A stretch of DNA of 64,000 nucleotides from Bacteroides clarus YIT 12056 (GTDB taxonomy: Bacteria; Bacteroidota; Bacteroidia; Bacteroidales; Bacteroidaceae). The stretch's first letter is position 1, and every line of letters starts with the position of its first letter. Of this stretch, positions 9,664-18,702 are shown in pieces. Location: positions 310,001-374,000 of the forward strand of contig NZ_FQWK01000006.1 in assembly GCF_900129655.1 (NCBI RefSeq). Direction: 5' to 3'. The position numbers were made by a program, and so were the translations under genes. The notes under the pieces are model-generated. The model was not told the DNA's origin and made no database searches. It saw only the letters and a list, made by a program, of their open reading frames with translations.

Positions 9664-10062
9664 AAGCTCTATTTATTTGGATTTGTTTGCAAATTTATAA
9701 ATTAATTCAGCAAATCAAATAGTAGCCAGTTTAAAATATATTAAATAAATATTAATATATTTGCTTTTATGATTTTGTAATATTACCAAATACAAAATAA
9801 CAAAGTTCATTAATCCCTATCAAAAAAGCATTATACACGACAGGTGAATACTCCTTTATTACCATGCGATTAATAATTTTATAGCATTTTCAGAAAGCAG
9901 GATTTTATTAGAAGGACAGTAATAGCATTAACTATTAAAAACAAATATTTAAAATAATAAAATATAGAAAAGGAAAATATATCAAAAATGAGACAGAACT
10001 TAATTACATAGAGTAAAAAAGTTCCCAGAGTACTTACAACCTTACAATTAACTTTATTTTAG
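9664..10062. other. AT-rich intergenic region upstream of the susC-like gene
   Basis: About 400 nt, strongly AT-rich, with no credible ORF or long inverted repeat. The only recognisable feature is the promoter at 9690-9719; the rest may hold the regulator site of the susC/susD operon. Confidence 0.5.
9690..9719 (-). promoter_or_regulatory. Promoter of the susC/susD operon
   Basis: Minus-strand TTTG (9719-9716), 18-nt spacer and TAAATTTG (9697-9690), about 27 nt before the susC-like ATG. Confidence 0.6.
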
Positions 10063-11265
10063 TTATTTCCCTATTGGCTGTATCCGTCTTCTTACATCCT
10101 TGGATATTTCCAGAAACATATAATTCAATCTGCCTGAATGAATCCCCTTTTCATTCTCTTGATATTTCCGACTTGCATATTCCTTAGACTTATCAAAAGT
10201 TATACGGGACATTTGATTCTGTGTTTTCCCCACCATAGTAGAATCCAACTGTTCATCAGGAAAGAAATCATCCAAATCGACATCTCCAATCATAGTAGTC
10301 TCAAGAAATCTCATATCCTTATGATTCGCGTCAGTATAATAACCTACAAACATATGTCCGGGCGTACGTACCAGTATCGGCTCGATATTGATGGCACGAA
10401 GCAAAGAAGCAAACAAAACACTGCCGTCTACACAGTTAATCTGCGATGACTCCAAAGCATCATCAAACGTCCGGACTCGTTGCGAGAATACCACATTACT
10501 GGATAAACTCGTATTAGAAACAGAGCTATACCGGAAATTACGTTTCTGTAAAACATTCCACAATGCATAAACCTGATTATCGACAGCTTCAGGACTACCT
10601 TGATAACCAAGAAAACGGTTCACAATACGAGTATTCAATGCTTCACGCAATAGCTGGTCTATCATAGGGTTTTCTTCATTTACATACGCCGCAAAGAAAA
10701 TGCCGGTATCATGAAATCTTGTACCTCCTGTAACATATCCCAATAAACACTCATTAATACTGCGCACCGAAAAAGTACGCACCCGTTGCCCCAGCTCTTT
10801 CCCGTTCATTTCTACCGTAATGGCAACACTAATCGGCTCCGCTTGATTATTATTCTTCAAAGCTTCATAATTCCAAATAACATCGGGATAGATTGCATAT
10901 TCAGTACGCGGTTTTGCCAATACAAATTCTGAAACAGAACGAGAGAAGAAAGGGGTTTCCGCAACTTCTATCCTCACCCGGCTATAAGCCTTTGTAGAGC
11001 GGACTTTCACTGCAATACAAGATTTTGGGTTCCCTACAAACATAGAGTCAGCCGGTACAATCACTTGAGCGTCTGTTGTTGCGACAGACAAAATGCTGGA
11101 AGGAAAAATATTACCGCCCAATTCATCCGTTATCTCAAAACCGGAACGGAAAGGAACGACGTTCAACCAAACCGAACCAATGATTACAACAGCCAATACA
11201 GCCACTATCAATGACATACGCCACTTAGATTGCCCCCACCTTGTTATATTCATTAATTCTTTCAT
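10063..11265 (-). CDS. Membrane-anchored transglutaminase-like protein
   Basis: Probable periplasmic protein of 400 residues anchored by one N-terminal membrane helix (about residues 14-35). The C-terminal half carries a transglutaminase-like cysteine-protease core: Cys in INCVDGSVLFASLLRAINIEP, His in RTPGHMFVGYY, and an acidic residue in FLETTMIGD, in the order C-H-D/E. I chose the ATG at 11265 over the upstream one at 11292, because a promoter -7 box (CAAAGATA at 11290-11297 on the plus strand) covers the upstream start. It is divergent from the two-component genes at 11458. Whether it cleaves or cross-links peptides is unknown. Confidence 0.65.
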   Translation of the reverse strand: MKELMNITRWGQSKWRMSLIVAVLAVVIIGSVWLNVVPFRSGFEITDELGGNIFPSSILSVATTDAQVIVPADSMFVGNPKSCIAVKVRSTKAYSRVRIEVAETPFFSRSVSEFVLAKPRTEYAIYPDVIWNYEALKNNNQAEPISVAITVEMNGKELGQRVRTFSVRSINECLLGYVTGGTRFHDTGIFFAAYVNEENPMIDQLLREALNTRIVNRFLGYQGSPEAVDNQVYALWNVLQKRNFRYSSVSNTSLSSNVVFSQRVRTFDDALESSQINCVDGSVLFASLLRAINIEPILVRTPGHMFVGYYTDANHKDMRFLETTMIGDVDLDDFFPDEQLDSTMVGKTQNQMSRITFDKSKEYASRKYQENEKGIHSGRLNYMFLEISKDVRRRIQPIGK

Positions 11266-11377
11266 ATAGTCACCCTTCTTAAAACAACACAAAGATAATA
11301 TTTAATTAACTGAAATAGAGATTTTGTAATCACAATGTAATACTTGTTTCATTCCATCGTAACAAAAACGCCGCAAT

Positions 11378-11410
11378 TTTGTCGAAGAAAAGAAATAAAG
11401 TTTAACTTTG
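11378..11410 (+). promoter_or_regulatory. Promoter of the OmpR-type regulator/kinase pair
   Basis: TTTG (11378-11381), 21-nt spacer, TAACTTTG (11403-11410). Its position inside the longest possible reading frame shows that translation starts at 11458, not at 11344. Confidence 0.65.
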
Positions 11411-11457
11411 TAATAAAGAGACGCCGTATGTCTCTCTTTACATTAATAAGAAGTACA

Positions 11458-12147
11458 ATGAACGAATACCGGATTTTAGTAGTAGACGACGAAGAAGATT
11501 TATGCGAAATCTTAAAGTTCAACCTTGAGAACGAAGGCTACGAAGTAGATACCGCAAATTCTGCAGAAGAAGCCTTAAAAATGGATATCAGTGCTTACAA
11601 CTTGTTATTATTGGATGTGATGATGGGAGAAATCTCCGGATTCAAAATGGCAAGTATGCTAAAAAAGGAAAAGAAAACAGCCAAGGTCCCTATCATTTTC
11701 ATTACTGCCAAAGATACGGAAAACGATACGGTAACCGGATTTAATTTAGGCGCGGATGACTATATCTCCAAACCATTCTCTTTACGAGAAGTAGCAGCAC
11801 GCGTCAAAGCCGTGTTACGTCGTACACAGCAAGCTGAAACCGAACGCGCGCCGGAACAAATCGTCTACAAATCATTAGTGCTCGATATCATAAAAAAGAG
11901 AGTAAGCATAGATGGAGAGGAAGCGCCTCTTACCAAGAAAGAGTTTGAAATACTGCTCTTGCTACTGCAAAACAAGGGACGCGTATTTTCCCGTGAAGAC
12001 ATATTAAGCCGCATCTGGAGTGACGAAGTATATGTACTGGACCGCACCATAGACGTAAACATCACCCGCCTGCGCAAAAAAATAGGAATATATGGCAAAT
12101 GTATTGTAACTCGTTTAGGATATGGTTATTGCTTCGAAGCCGAATAA
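11458..12147 (+). CDS. OmpR/PhoB-family response regulator
   Basis: DNA-binding regulator of 229 residues in two domains. The receiver (1-120) has acidic residues D10-D11, phosphoacceptor D53 in LLLLDVMM and the SKPFS lysine. The winged-helix domain (about 135-229) has the OmpR pattern TKKEFEILLLLLQNKGRVFSRE and RTIDVNITRLRKKIG. The start at 11458 (MNEYRILVVDDEE) is required by the promoter at 11378-11410. The gene overlaps the downstream kinase by 26 nt, so the two are translationally coupled partners. Target genes are unknown; the divergent transglutaminase-like gene is a candidate. Confidence 0.92.
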   Translation: MNEYRILVVDDEEDLCEILKFNLENEGYEVDTANSAEEALKMDISAYNLLLLDVMMGEISGFKMASMLKKEKKTAKVPIIFITAKDTENDTVTGFNLGADDYISKPFSLREVAARVKAVLRRTQQAETERAPEQIVYKSLVLDIIKKRVSIDGEEAPLTKKEFEILLLLLQNKGRVFSREDILSRIWSDEVYVLDRTIDVNITRLRKKIGIYGKCIVTRLGYGYCFEAE

Positions 12148-13918
12148 TGACAGGCATTTTTTGTCATTCAGCCGGAAGTTATTCCTTTCGGTAATCTCAT
12201 TATTTCTTGTTTTTGCAACCTGTTTTATTGCTTATCAATATCAACGGGAGAAAGAGTATAAAGTCGAGCTACTTGACACGCAACTCCAAGACTATAACGA
12301 ACGCCTGCAACAAGAGCTGCGAAATATTCCGGACAGTTTATGGACATCTGCCTTAAACCGGTATATAGCCAAAGGTCCACACAAAGACCTTCGTGTTACT
12401 ATCGTAAATCTGCAAGGTCACGTGCTTTACGACAGTTGCGATGAAACTTCCCAAGAAGTATTCAGCAATCACATCAATCGTCAGGAAGTCCAAGAAGCAT
12501 TAAAAGACGGTAAAGGATATGATTTAAGACGTACTTCCGAAACTACAGGTATACCTTATTTCTATTCGGCAACTCTCTATCCCGATTATATCATCCGCTC
12601 GGCATTGCCCTATAATGTAAACCTTATAAACAGCCTGGCAGCCGACCCGCATTACCTTTGGTTTACAGCCATCGTAACCTTATTGCTGATATTCGTCTTC
12701 TACAAGTTTACATCTAAACTGGGTACCGCAATCAATCACCTGCGCGAATTTGCCAAGCGCGCCGACAAGAACGAACCGGTGGAAACCGATATACAATCCG
12801 CCTTTCCGCACAATGAGCTTGGCGAGATTTCCCAGCACATCATACAGATATACAGACGCTTGCGTGAAACTAAAGAAGCGCTGTACATTGAACGCGAAAA
12901 GCTTATCACCCATCTGCAAACCGCCCGTGAAGGATTGGGAGTGTTCACCAAAGACAAGAAGGAAATTCTTGTCAATAACCTTTTCACCCAATACGGCAAC
13001 CTCATTTCCGACTCTAACTTGCAGACCACAGAAGAGATATTCTCCATCTGTGAGTTCCAAAAGATTACCGACTTCATCAGCAAGGCGCAAAAACGGCCTT
13101 CGGATAAAGAAGAAAAACGGCTATCCATCAATATTAATAAAAACGGACGCATATTCATTGTAGAATGTATCATCTTCCAAGACTTGAGTTTTGAAATCTC
13201 CATCAACGACATCACTCTGGAAGAAGAACAGATACGCCTGAAACGGCAGCTCACGCAGAACATCGCCCACGAGCTGAAAACTCCCGTAAGCAGCATTCAG
13301 GGGTATCTGGAAACCATCGTCAACAACGAGAACATCTCGCATGAAAAGATGCAGACTTTCCTCGAACGCTGCTATGCCCAAAGCAATCGCCTCAGCCGCC
13401 TGTTGCGGGATATCTCCGTACTGACGCGTATGGATGAAGCCGCCAATATGATTGATATGGAAAAGGTAGACATCAGCATGCTTGTCACCAATATAGTCAA
13501 TGAAGTATCATTGGAACTGGAAGAAAAGCGTATTACGGTAGTCAACAGCTTACAACCCAAAATACAGTTAAAAGGCAACTACTCACTACTATACTCCATA
13601 TTCCGCAATCTGATGGATAATGCCATAGCCTATGCCGGCACCGATATTCACATCAACATCAATTGTTTCCGTGAAGATGAGAACTTCTATTATTTCAGTT
13701 TTGCGGATACAGGAATAGGAGTTTCACCGGAGCATCTGAATCGTTTGTTCGAACGCTTTTATCGCGTAGACAAAGGACGTTCGCGAAAATTAGGCGGTAC
13801 GGGCTTAGGACTTGCCATCGTAAAAAATGCCGTCATCATTCATGGCGGAACAATTTCCGCCAAAAATAATCAAGGTGGCGGACTGGAGTTTGTATTTACA
13901 TTGGCAAAGGAGAAATAA
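12122..13918 (+). CDS. Membrane sensor histidine kinase
   Basis: Partner of the preceding regulator. The 598-residue protein has a first membrane helix at about 19-40, a periplasmic sensor segment of about 135 residues, a second helix near 180-197, a HAMP-like linker, a PAS-like stretch, then HisKA with NIAHELKTP (His383) and an HATPase domain with NLMDNAIAYAG, ADTGIGVS and LGGTGLGLAIVK. It overlaps the regulator gene by 26 nt. It ends 46 nt before the cobalamin riboswitch. The signal sensed cannot be told from sequence. Confidence 0.92.
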   Translation: MVIASKPNNDRHFLSFSRKLFLSVISLFLVFATCFIAYQYQREKEYKVELLDTQLQDYNERLQQELRNIPDSLWTSALNRYIAKGPHKDLRVTIVNLQGHVLYDSCDETSQEVFSNHINRQEVQEALKDGKGYDLRRTSETTGIPYFYSATLYPDYIIRSALPYNVNLINSLAADPHYLWFTAIVTLLLIFVFYKFTSKLGTAINHLREFAKRADKNEPVETDIQSAFPHNELGEISQHIIQIYRRLRETKEALYIEREKLITHLQTAREGLGVFTKDKKEILVNNLFTQYGNLISDSNLQTTEEIFSICEFQKITDFISKAQKRPSDKEEKRLSININKNGRIFIVECIIFQDLSFEISINDITLEEEQIRLKRQLTQNIAHELKTPVSSIQGYLETIVNNENISHEKMQTFLERCYAQSNRLSRLLRDISVLTRMDEAANMIDMEKVDISMLVTNIVNEVSLELEEKRITVVNSLQPKIQLKGNYSLLYSIFRNLMDNAIAYAGTDIHININCFREDENFYYFSFADTGIGVSPEHLNRLFERFYRVDKGRSRKLGGTGLGLAIVKNAVIIHGGTISAKNNQGGGLEFVFTLAKEK

Positions 13919-13954
13919 ATTCTCTTATTCGGTTTTGTTTGTTACTTTTTTCAT

Positions 13955-13962
13955 TATCTTTG
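13955..13962 (+). promoter_or_regulatory. Promoter -7 box for the riboswitch-tryptophanase transcript
   Basis: TATCTTTG matches TAnnTTTG directly before the riboswitch. TTTG motifs lie upstream at 13934-13937 and 13938-13941, with slightly short spacing (17 and 13 nt). Confidence 0.5.
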
Positions 13963-13963
13963 C

Positions 13964-14152
13964 AATGCATTGGTTTGCCCCTTTTTTTCAAAGGGGGCAA
14001 TTAAAAGGGAATCAGGTGTAAGTCCTGAACAGTCCCGCTGCTGTAAGTTTCACATAATGTTGCAGACAATAAATTCTCTCTCCATGCCACTGGATATGTT
14101 GTCCGGGAAGGCAGTCTGCAACAGAAACAAGTCAGAAGACCTGCCATGCGTT
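13964..14152 (+). ncRNA. Cobalamin (B12) riboswitch aptamer
   Basis: The conserved core is present in order: GGGAATCAGGTGTAAGTCCTGA, then CAGTCCCGCTGCTGTAAG, then GCCACTGG with GGGAAGGC, and finally the B12 box AAGTCAGAAGACCTGCC at about 14129-14145. A 7-bp P1 helix closes it (13964-13970 with 14146-14152). It is on the same strand as tryptophanase, whose ATG is 285 nt downstream; no other gene intervenes. Genes for B12 uptake, the usual clients in Bacteroides, are absent here. Confidence 0.9.
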
Positions 14153-14256
14153 ATCTTATCATTGCTTTCGAGGAAAAAGCGTTGAGTCTAATGAGCCGGA
14201 TAAATTCTATCCAATCATTTCATTCATCAAAACTCTTTCAAAGAAAGTAAAAAGAG

Positions 14257-14314
14257 AATAAACTCTGCCAAGTTTATTTAAATGATGTCCGGCCGAAGTG
14301 ATTCGTCCGGACAT
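14257..14314 (+). terminator. Candidate expression-platform hairpins between riboswitch and tryptophanase
   Basis: Two stems lie in the 285-nt leader: AATAAACT with AGTTTATT (14257-14264/14271-14278) and ATGTCCGG with CCGGACAT (14285-14292/14307-14314), the latter extended by CGAA/TTCG. The second is followed by TTGCTTT, a weak U-run. Either may be the switchable terminator; the mechanism is inferred. The rest of the leader shows no ORF. Confidence 0.45.
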
Positions 14315-14436
14315 TTGCTTTACAAAAAGTCACAAAAAACATTGCCAATCATCCACAAAATCCTTATATTCGGCACATAAAACGCAAAAACGGATTCATC
14401 CGTTGACCTATTGTCGAACTTATAAAAAAAGAATCT

Positions 14437-15810
14437 ATGGAATTACCATTCGCCGAATCATGGAAAATCAAAATGGTGGAGCCTATCCGTAAAAGCACCC
14501 GCCAGGAGCGTGAACAGTGGTTGAAAGAAGCCCATTACAATGTTTTTCAACTAAAATCAGAACAAGTTTATATCGACCTTATCACCGATTCGGGAACAGG
14601 AGCCATGAGCGATCGACAATGGGCCGGTATCATGCTCGGAGATGAAAGTTACGCCGGCGCTTCCTCTTTCTTCAATCTGAAAGAAGTTATTACCCGGCTG
14701 ACAGGTTTTGAATATATCATTCCTACACATCAAGGACGTGCCGCCGAAAATGTTTTATTCTCTCATCTGGTGCACGCTGGAGATATTGTACCGGGAAATT
14801 CGCATTTTGATACCACCAAAGGGCATATTGAAAGCCGAAAGGCAATCGCACTGGACTGCACAATAGACGAAGCGCGACAAACACAACTGGAAATTCCCTT
14901 TAAAGGTAACGTAGATCCTGCAAAACTGGAAAAGGCCTTAGAAGAACATAATGACCGCATACCATTCATCATTGTTACCATCACCAACAATACAGCCGGC
15001 GGGCAACCGGTTTCCATGCAAAACTTGCGCGAAGTCCGAAATATCGCGGACAAGTACAACAAACCTGTTCTGTTCGACTCTGCCCGTTTTGCCGAAAACG
15101 CCTATTTCATTAAAACACGCGAGGAAGGTTACAAAGATAAGAGTATAAAGGAAATAACCAAAGAGATGTTCGCTCTTGCAGACGGTATGACCATGAGTGC
15201 CAAGAAAGACGGCATCGTAAACATGGGAGGATTTATCGCAACCCGCCGTCAGGACTGGTATGAAGGAGCAAAAGGATTCTGTGTACAATTCGAAGGTTAC
15301 CTTACTTATGGCGGTATGAACGGCCGCGATATGAATGCACTCGCTATCGGCTTGGATGAAAACACCGAATTCGATAATCTTGAAACCCGTATTCGCCAAA
15401 TAGAATACCTGGCTAAAAAATTAGATGAATACGGAATACCGTATCAACGTCCCGCCGGAGGACATGCGATTTTTGTAGATGCTCCCAAAGTTTTGACACA
15501 TGTTCCTAAAGAAGAGTTTCCTGCGCAGACTTTGACCGTCGAGCTATATCTGGAAGCCGGAATACGCGGGTGTGAAATCGGTTATCTACTTGCCGACCGT
15601 GATCCCGTTACCCGTGAAAACCGCTTCAACGGATTGGATTTACTCCGACTGGCCATTCCGCGCCGCGTATACACGGATAACCACATGAATGTAATCGCCG
15701 CCGCGCTTAAAAATGTATATGACAGACGTGAAACAATTACCAGAGGAGTACGCATCGCCTGGGAAGCTCCGTTAATGCGTCACTTCACAGTGCAGTTGGA
15801 AAGGCTGTAA
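14437..15810 (+). CDS. tnaA: Tryptophanase (tryptophan indole-lyase)
   Basis: PLP enzyme splitting tryptophan into indole, pyruvate and ammonia in the cytoplasm. The 457-residue protein begins MELPFAESWKIKMVEPIRK, as tryptophanases do, and contains IPTHQGRAAENVLF, NNTAGGQPVS, DSARFAENAYFI and the PLP-lysine segment MSAKKDGIVNMGGF (K256/K257). Tyrosine phenol-lyase is the closest alternative, but the overall pattern favours TnaA. It is the only gene downstream of the cobalamin riboswitch, so indole production here is predicted to depend on B12. No TnaC-like leader peptide or TnaB permease is visible. Confidence 0.93.
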   Translation: MELPFAESWKIKMVEPIRKSTRQEREQWLKEAHYNVFQLKSEQVYIDLITDSGTGAMSDRQWAGIMLGDESYAGASSFFNLKEVITRLTGFEYIIPTHQGRAAENVLFSHLVHAGDIVPGNSHFDTTKGHIESRKAIALDCTIDEARQTQLEIPFKGNVDPAKLEKALEEHNDRIPFIIVTITNNTAGGQPVSMQNLREVRNIADKYNKPVLFDSARFAENAYFIKTREEGYKDKSIKEITKEMFALADGMTMSAKKDGIVNMGGFIATRRQDWYEGAKGFCVQFEGYLTYGGMNGRDMNALAIGLDENTEFDNLETRIRQIEYLAKKLDEYGIPYQRPAGGHAIFVDAPKVLTHVPKEEFPAQTLTVELYLEAGIRGCEIGYLLADRDPVTRENRFNGLDLLRLAIPRRVYTDNHMNVIAAALKNVYDRRETITRGVRIAWEAPLMRHFTVQLERL

Positions 15811-15816
15811 AAAAAC

Positions 15817-15876
15817 TTTTCTGCCATAATGAATGTTATATGACTAAACATCAGCATTTACAATTATGGCAGAAAA
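15817..15876 (+). promoter_or_regulatory. Inverted repeat burying the GNAT start codon
   Basis: TTTTCTGCCATAAT (15817-15830) is a perfect 14-bp complement of ATTATGGCAGAAAA (15863-15876), which contains the ATG at 15866. A transcript reading through from tryptophanase would fold the start codon into the stem. It could instead act as the tnaA terminator. Confidence 0.5.
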
Positions 15877-16165
15877 TTATGAATTAATAGACAACAAGGA
15901 GCGCCATCAGTATGAGTTCCATGTCGAAAAGTATACCCCAAGAATAGAGTATATTAAATCAATCAATGGCGAAATATTTCTAACGCATACAGAAGTTCCC
16001 GCCGGTTTAGGCGGCAGAGGTATTGGCAGCCAGCTTGTTGAAAAAACATTGCAGGACATTGAAAGGCAGCAACTCCGTTTGGTTCCTTTATGCCCATTTA
16101 TAGCGGGTTATATTCACAAACATCCGGAATGGAGACGGATTGTCCTAAGAGGTGTTCACGTTTAA
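15866..16165 (+). CDS. Small GNAT-family N-acetyltransferase
   Basis: A compact 99-residue member of the minimal GNAT family (COG2388-type), which keeps only the acetyl-CoA-binding half of the fold. The signature is TEVPAGLGGRGIGSQLVEKTLQDIE (pyrophosphate-binding loop), followed by LVPLCPFIAGYIHKHPEW, typical of these proteins. Substrate is unknown. It lies 55 nt after tryptophanase on the same strand and could be cotranscribed, but its start codon is buried in a potential hairpin. The next gene is convergent and ends 4 nt away. Confidence 0.8.
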   Translation: MAENYELIDNKERHQYEFHVEKYTPRIEYIKSINGEIFLTHTEVPAGLGGRGIGSQLVEKTLQDIERQQLRLVPLCPFIAGYIHKHPEWRRIVLRGVHV

Positions 16166-16169
16166 TAAG

Positions 16170-16799
16170 CTACAAGCTCAACGTTAGTACAAAATCCGGA
16201 AACAAGTAGTAATGAATCTGAAAATTCCGTTTCTCCGCTGTACGATATTCCGCAGCGGAGAATACTCCTTGTTCGCCAACTATAAAAGGCATTACATGCA
16301 AATGTTCCCGAAAATCGACATCGGAAGCATTCATACATTTAAACATGGTTTCTTTTGCAGACCAGTGAAGTAACAACGACCAAGTTTCCGTACCCCTGAA
16401 TAGTGATTCTTGTTCATCCGCACGCATAAATTTATGCGCCACTTTCCGTACCCGTCCGCTATAATACTCGATATCAATACCTACTTCTTTCTTTGGCTCA
16501 CCTAATAAGACAGCGACATAACCTTTTGTATGCGAAATACTGATAGAAAAAGAGCCGTCTGCCAAATAAGGCTTTCCATTAGAATAATAGCGTATTTCTT
16601 TCTCCTCACCAAGCATTGTATACAACAACACACGCACAGCCAGCCACTCCAATCTACGAGAACCGGCTGCAAATTTCCCGATACCCTCTTCATATTTCCC
16701 TTTATGAGGAAGTAAGGCAAGCATTTCTTCCAGGCTTTCACTTGTTTTCCAGATACCCCATCTGTATGAATTCTCTGTATATTGTTTAAAAACGGGCAT
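16170..16799 (-). CDS. 4'-phosphopantetheinyl transferase (Sfp/AcpT superfamily)
   Basis: Transfers the phosphopantetheine arm of CoA to a carrier protein. In 209 residues it shows the conserved magnesium/CoA motif VGIDIEYYSGRVRKVAHKFM and the second motif LLHWSAKETMFKC, with the upstream FSISHTKGYV block. Length is in the Sfp range rather than the short AcpS range. The start codon overlaps the stop of the gldE-like gene by 1 nt, so it is the last gene of the mutY-ssb-gldE operon. Which carrier protein it modifies is unknown. Confidence 0.88.
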   Translation of the reverse strand: MPVFKQYTENSYRWGIWKTSESLEEMLALLPHKGKYEEGIGKFAAGSRRLEWLAVRVLLYTMLGEEKEIRYYSNGKPYLADGSFSISISHTKGYVAVLLGEPKKEVGIDIEYYSGRVRKVAHKFMRADEQESLFRGTETWSLLLHWSAKETMFKCMNASDVDFREHLHVMPFIVGEQGVFSAAEYRTAEKRNFQIHYYLFPDFVLTLSL

Positions 16800-18151
16800 T
16801 ATTTCTCTGTTTCAGTACCTTCCCGAACCGGCTCATCAATTGTAAACTTCACCTTTAAGATACGGCGGTTATCCATTTCAAGAACTTCAAATTCATAACA
16901 ATCATAGGTCACTTTCTCATGAAGTGCCGGAAACTCCCCTTTCAACTCAAGCAAAAGCCCCGCCAAAGTATCGGCGTCACCTGCCACCTCATCAAAGGTT
17001 TCTTCATCTATCTTGGTTATCTTATAGAAATCCGTCAGTTGTGTTTTAGCCTCAAACACCCATGTATGGTCATTGAGTACAGCATATGTACGCTCTTCAT
17101 CATCGTATTCATCACGAATCTCGCCCACAATCTCTTCAATAATGTCTTCCATCGTGACAATACCCGACGTTCCTCCGAATTCATCCACCACAATAGCGAT
17201 ATGAATCTTGTTTGCCTGAAAATCACGCAACAAATCATCAATCATCTTGGTTTCCGGAACAAAATACGCCGGACGAATCAATGACTGCCAACGGAAATTA
17301 TCCCCCTTATTCAGATGAGGGAGCAAGTCCTTGATATAAAGCACCCCCTTTATATTGTCACGCGTCTCCGCATAAACGGGAATACGCGAATAAGCATTCT
17401 CCACAATACACTTCAACACATCCTTAAAAGGAGTACGGATTTCCAAGTCAACCACATCCAAACGCGATGTCATGACTTCCTTGGCCGTTTCACCACCAAA
17501 GCGAATGATGCCCTCCAAAATATTATTTTCTTCCGAGAGCTCGGCTTTATCCGTCAACTCCAACGCATGCGAAAGTTCATCTACTGAAATATTATGATTC
17601 TTACGTACAAAATGCTTATTAAGAAACGAAGTAGAGCGTACCAGTATTGACGATAACGGATAGAATATGGAACGGCATGCCATGATACCGGGAGCAGCAA
17701 AACGGCAAAAAGCCAATGTTTTTTGCGCCGAATAAATCTTCGGCATAATTTCACCGAAAAGCAGCAACAGGAAAGTCAATATAACCGTCAGGATTAAAAA
17801 CTCCGCAATGGCTGAATGGAATTGGAACACATTCATAAAAAAGAAATTGCAAAGCATGATAATCGTTACATTCACGAAGTTGTTCGTAATCAGTATCGTG
17901 GCTAACAATCGTTCTGTATCATCCAATAGATTTTTGATTTTCCCGTCAGAAGGGTGTTTCCCCTCTTCAACAGAATTCAAATCGGACGGCGAGAGTGAAA
18001 AGAATGCTATTTCGGAAGCCGAAGCAAAACCGGAAGCAAGTAAAAGCACACCTGCCAATACAATGGCTATAATAGCCGAAACAGAAGGAGCATGTACGGT
18101 TATACCGTTAAATATATCCGCCAACTGGCATAAATAAGCGTCTGGGTCCAA
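16799..18151 (-). CDS. gldE: GldE-like CNNM/CBS/CorC-HlyC membrane protein
   Basis: Integral membrane protein of 450 residues. An N-terminal CNNM (DUF21) domain with four hydrophobic segments (about 20-200) is followed by a CBS pair (about 215-335, EVMTSRLDVVDLE and IAIVVDEFGGTSGIVTMEDIIEEIVGEI) and a C-terminal CorC_HlyC domain. The family is linked to magnesium/cobalt efflux. GldE is the name used for the Bacteroidetes member lying beside ssb and mutY; in gliding Flavobacteria it supports motility, but no gliding or type IX secretion genes are seen here. It is 23 nt downstream of ssb. A metal-transport role is more likely than motility. Confidence 0.85.
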   Translation of the reverse strand: MDPDAYLCQLADIFNGITVHAPSVSAIIAIVLAGVLLLASGFASASEIAFFSLSPSDLNSVEEGKHPSDGKIKNLLDDTERLLATILITNNFVNVTIIMLCNFFFMNVFQFHSAIAEFLILTVILTFLLLLFGEIMPKIYSAQKTLAFCRFAAPGIMACRSIFYPLSSILVRSTSFLNKHFVRKNHNISVDELSHALELTDKAELSEENNILEGIIRFGGETAKEVMTSRLDVVDLEIRTPFKDVLKCIVENAYSRIPVYAETRDNIKGVLYIKDLLPHLNKGDNFRWQSLIRPAYFVPETKMIDDLLRDFQANKIHIAIVVDEFGGTSGIVTMEDIIEEIVGEIRDEYDDEERTYAVLNDHTWVFEAKTQLTDFYKITKIDEETFDEVAGDADTLAGLLLELKGEFPALHEKVTYDCYEFEVLEMDNRRILKVKFTIDEPVREGTETEK

Positions 18152-18174
18152 AGATTTTGGTTTTAGTTAAACAA

Positions 18175-18630
18175 TTAGAACGGTAAATCGTCCGTCGGAT
18201 TATTTTGCGCAGGAGTAACCTGCGATTGTGTTGACTGTACGGGAGCACCCGTTTGTCCGGGCATACCGGCCTGCGGCGCGGTTCCGGGCACTGCGCTTCT
18301 CGCAGAGAGCATTTCCATGTTATCTACAAAAATTTCTGTTACATAGCGTTTCGCACCGGTCTGATCATCATACGAACGAGTCCGTATTTTACCTTCCACA
18401 TAAAGCTTGTCTCCCTTATGCACGTATTTCTCAGCCGTTTCCGCCAGTCCGCGCCAAAGGACAAGATTATGCCACTCCGTACGTTCAGGAACTTGCGTTC
18501 CATTTGCCAATGTATAGGCACGGTCTGAAGTAGCCAAAGGGAAAGTAGCGACAGCTACACCGGTATCAAGGTATCTCACCTCAGGGTCTCTGCCTACATT
18601 TCCTAATAATATCACTTTATTTACTGACAT
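18175..18630 (-). CDS. ssb: Single-stranded DNA-binding protein
   Basis: Replication and repair protein coating single-stranded DNA. The OB fold covers about 1-110 (MSVNKVILLGNVGRDPEVRY, WHNLVLWRGLAE, YVEGKIRTRSYDD), followed by a Gly/Pro/Gln-rich linker and the acidic tip DDLPF that recruits partner proteins. The 151-residue length is usual. A promoter-like box (CAAAATTA on the plus strand, 18657-18664) sits 26 nt upstream, so it can be transcribed apart from mutY. Confidence 0.95.
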   Translation of the reverse strand: MSVNKVILLGNVGRDPEVRYLDTGVAVATFPLATSDRAYTLANGTQVPERTEWHNLVLWRGLAETAEKYVHKGDKLYVEGKIRTRSYDDQTGAKRYVTEIFVDNMEMLSARSAVPGTAPQAGMPGQTGAPVQSTQSQVTPAQNNPTDDLPF

Positions 18631-18702
18631 ACGCTTTCAACTTTAAAATTTGTTGCCAAAATTAACGAGAATAACAACATCATGCAAGAATACAGCCAAC
18701 TT

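Noticed and set aside
9664..10062. Hidden small gene or ncRNA in the AT-rich gap before susC
   Set aside because: No ORF with a credible start, no strong hairpin and no conserved core were recognised; only a promoter was supported.
11344..11457. 38-codon N-terminal extension of the response regulator
   Set aside because: It overlaps a consensus promoter and adds residues not seen in receiver domains.
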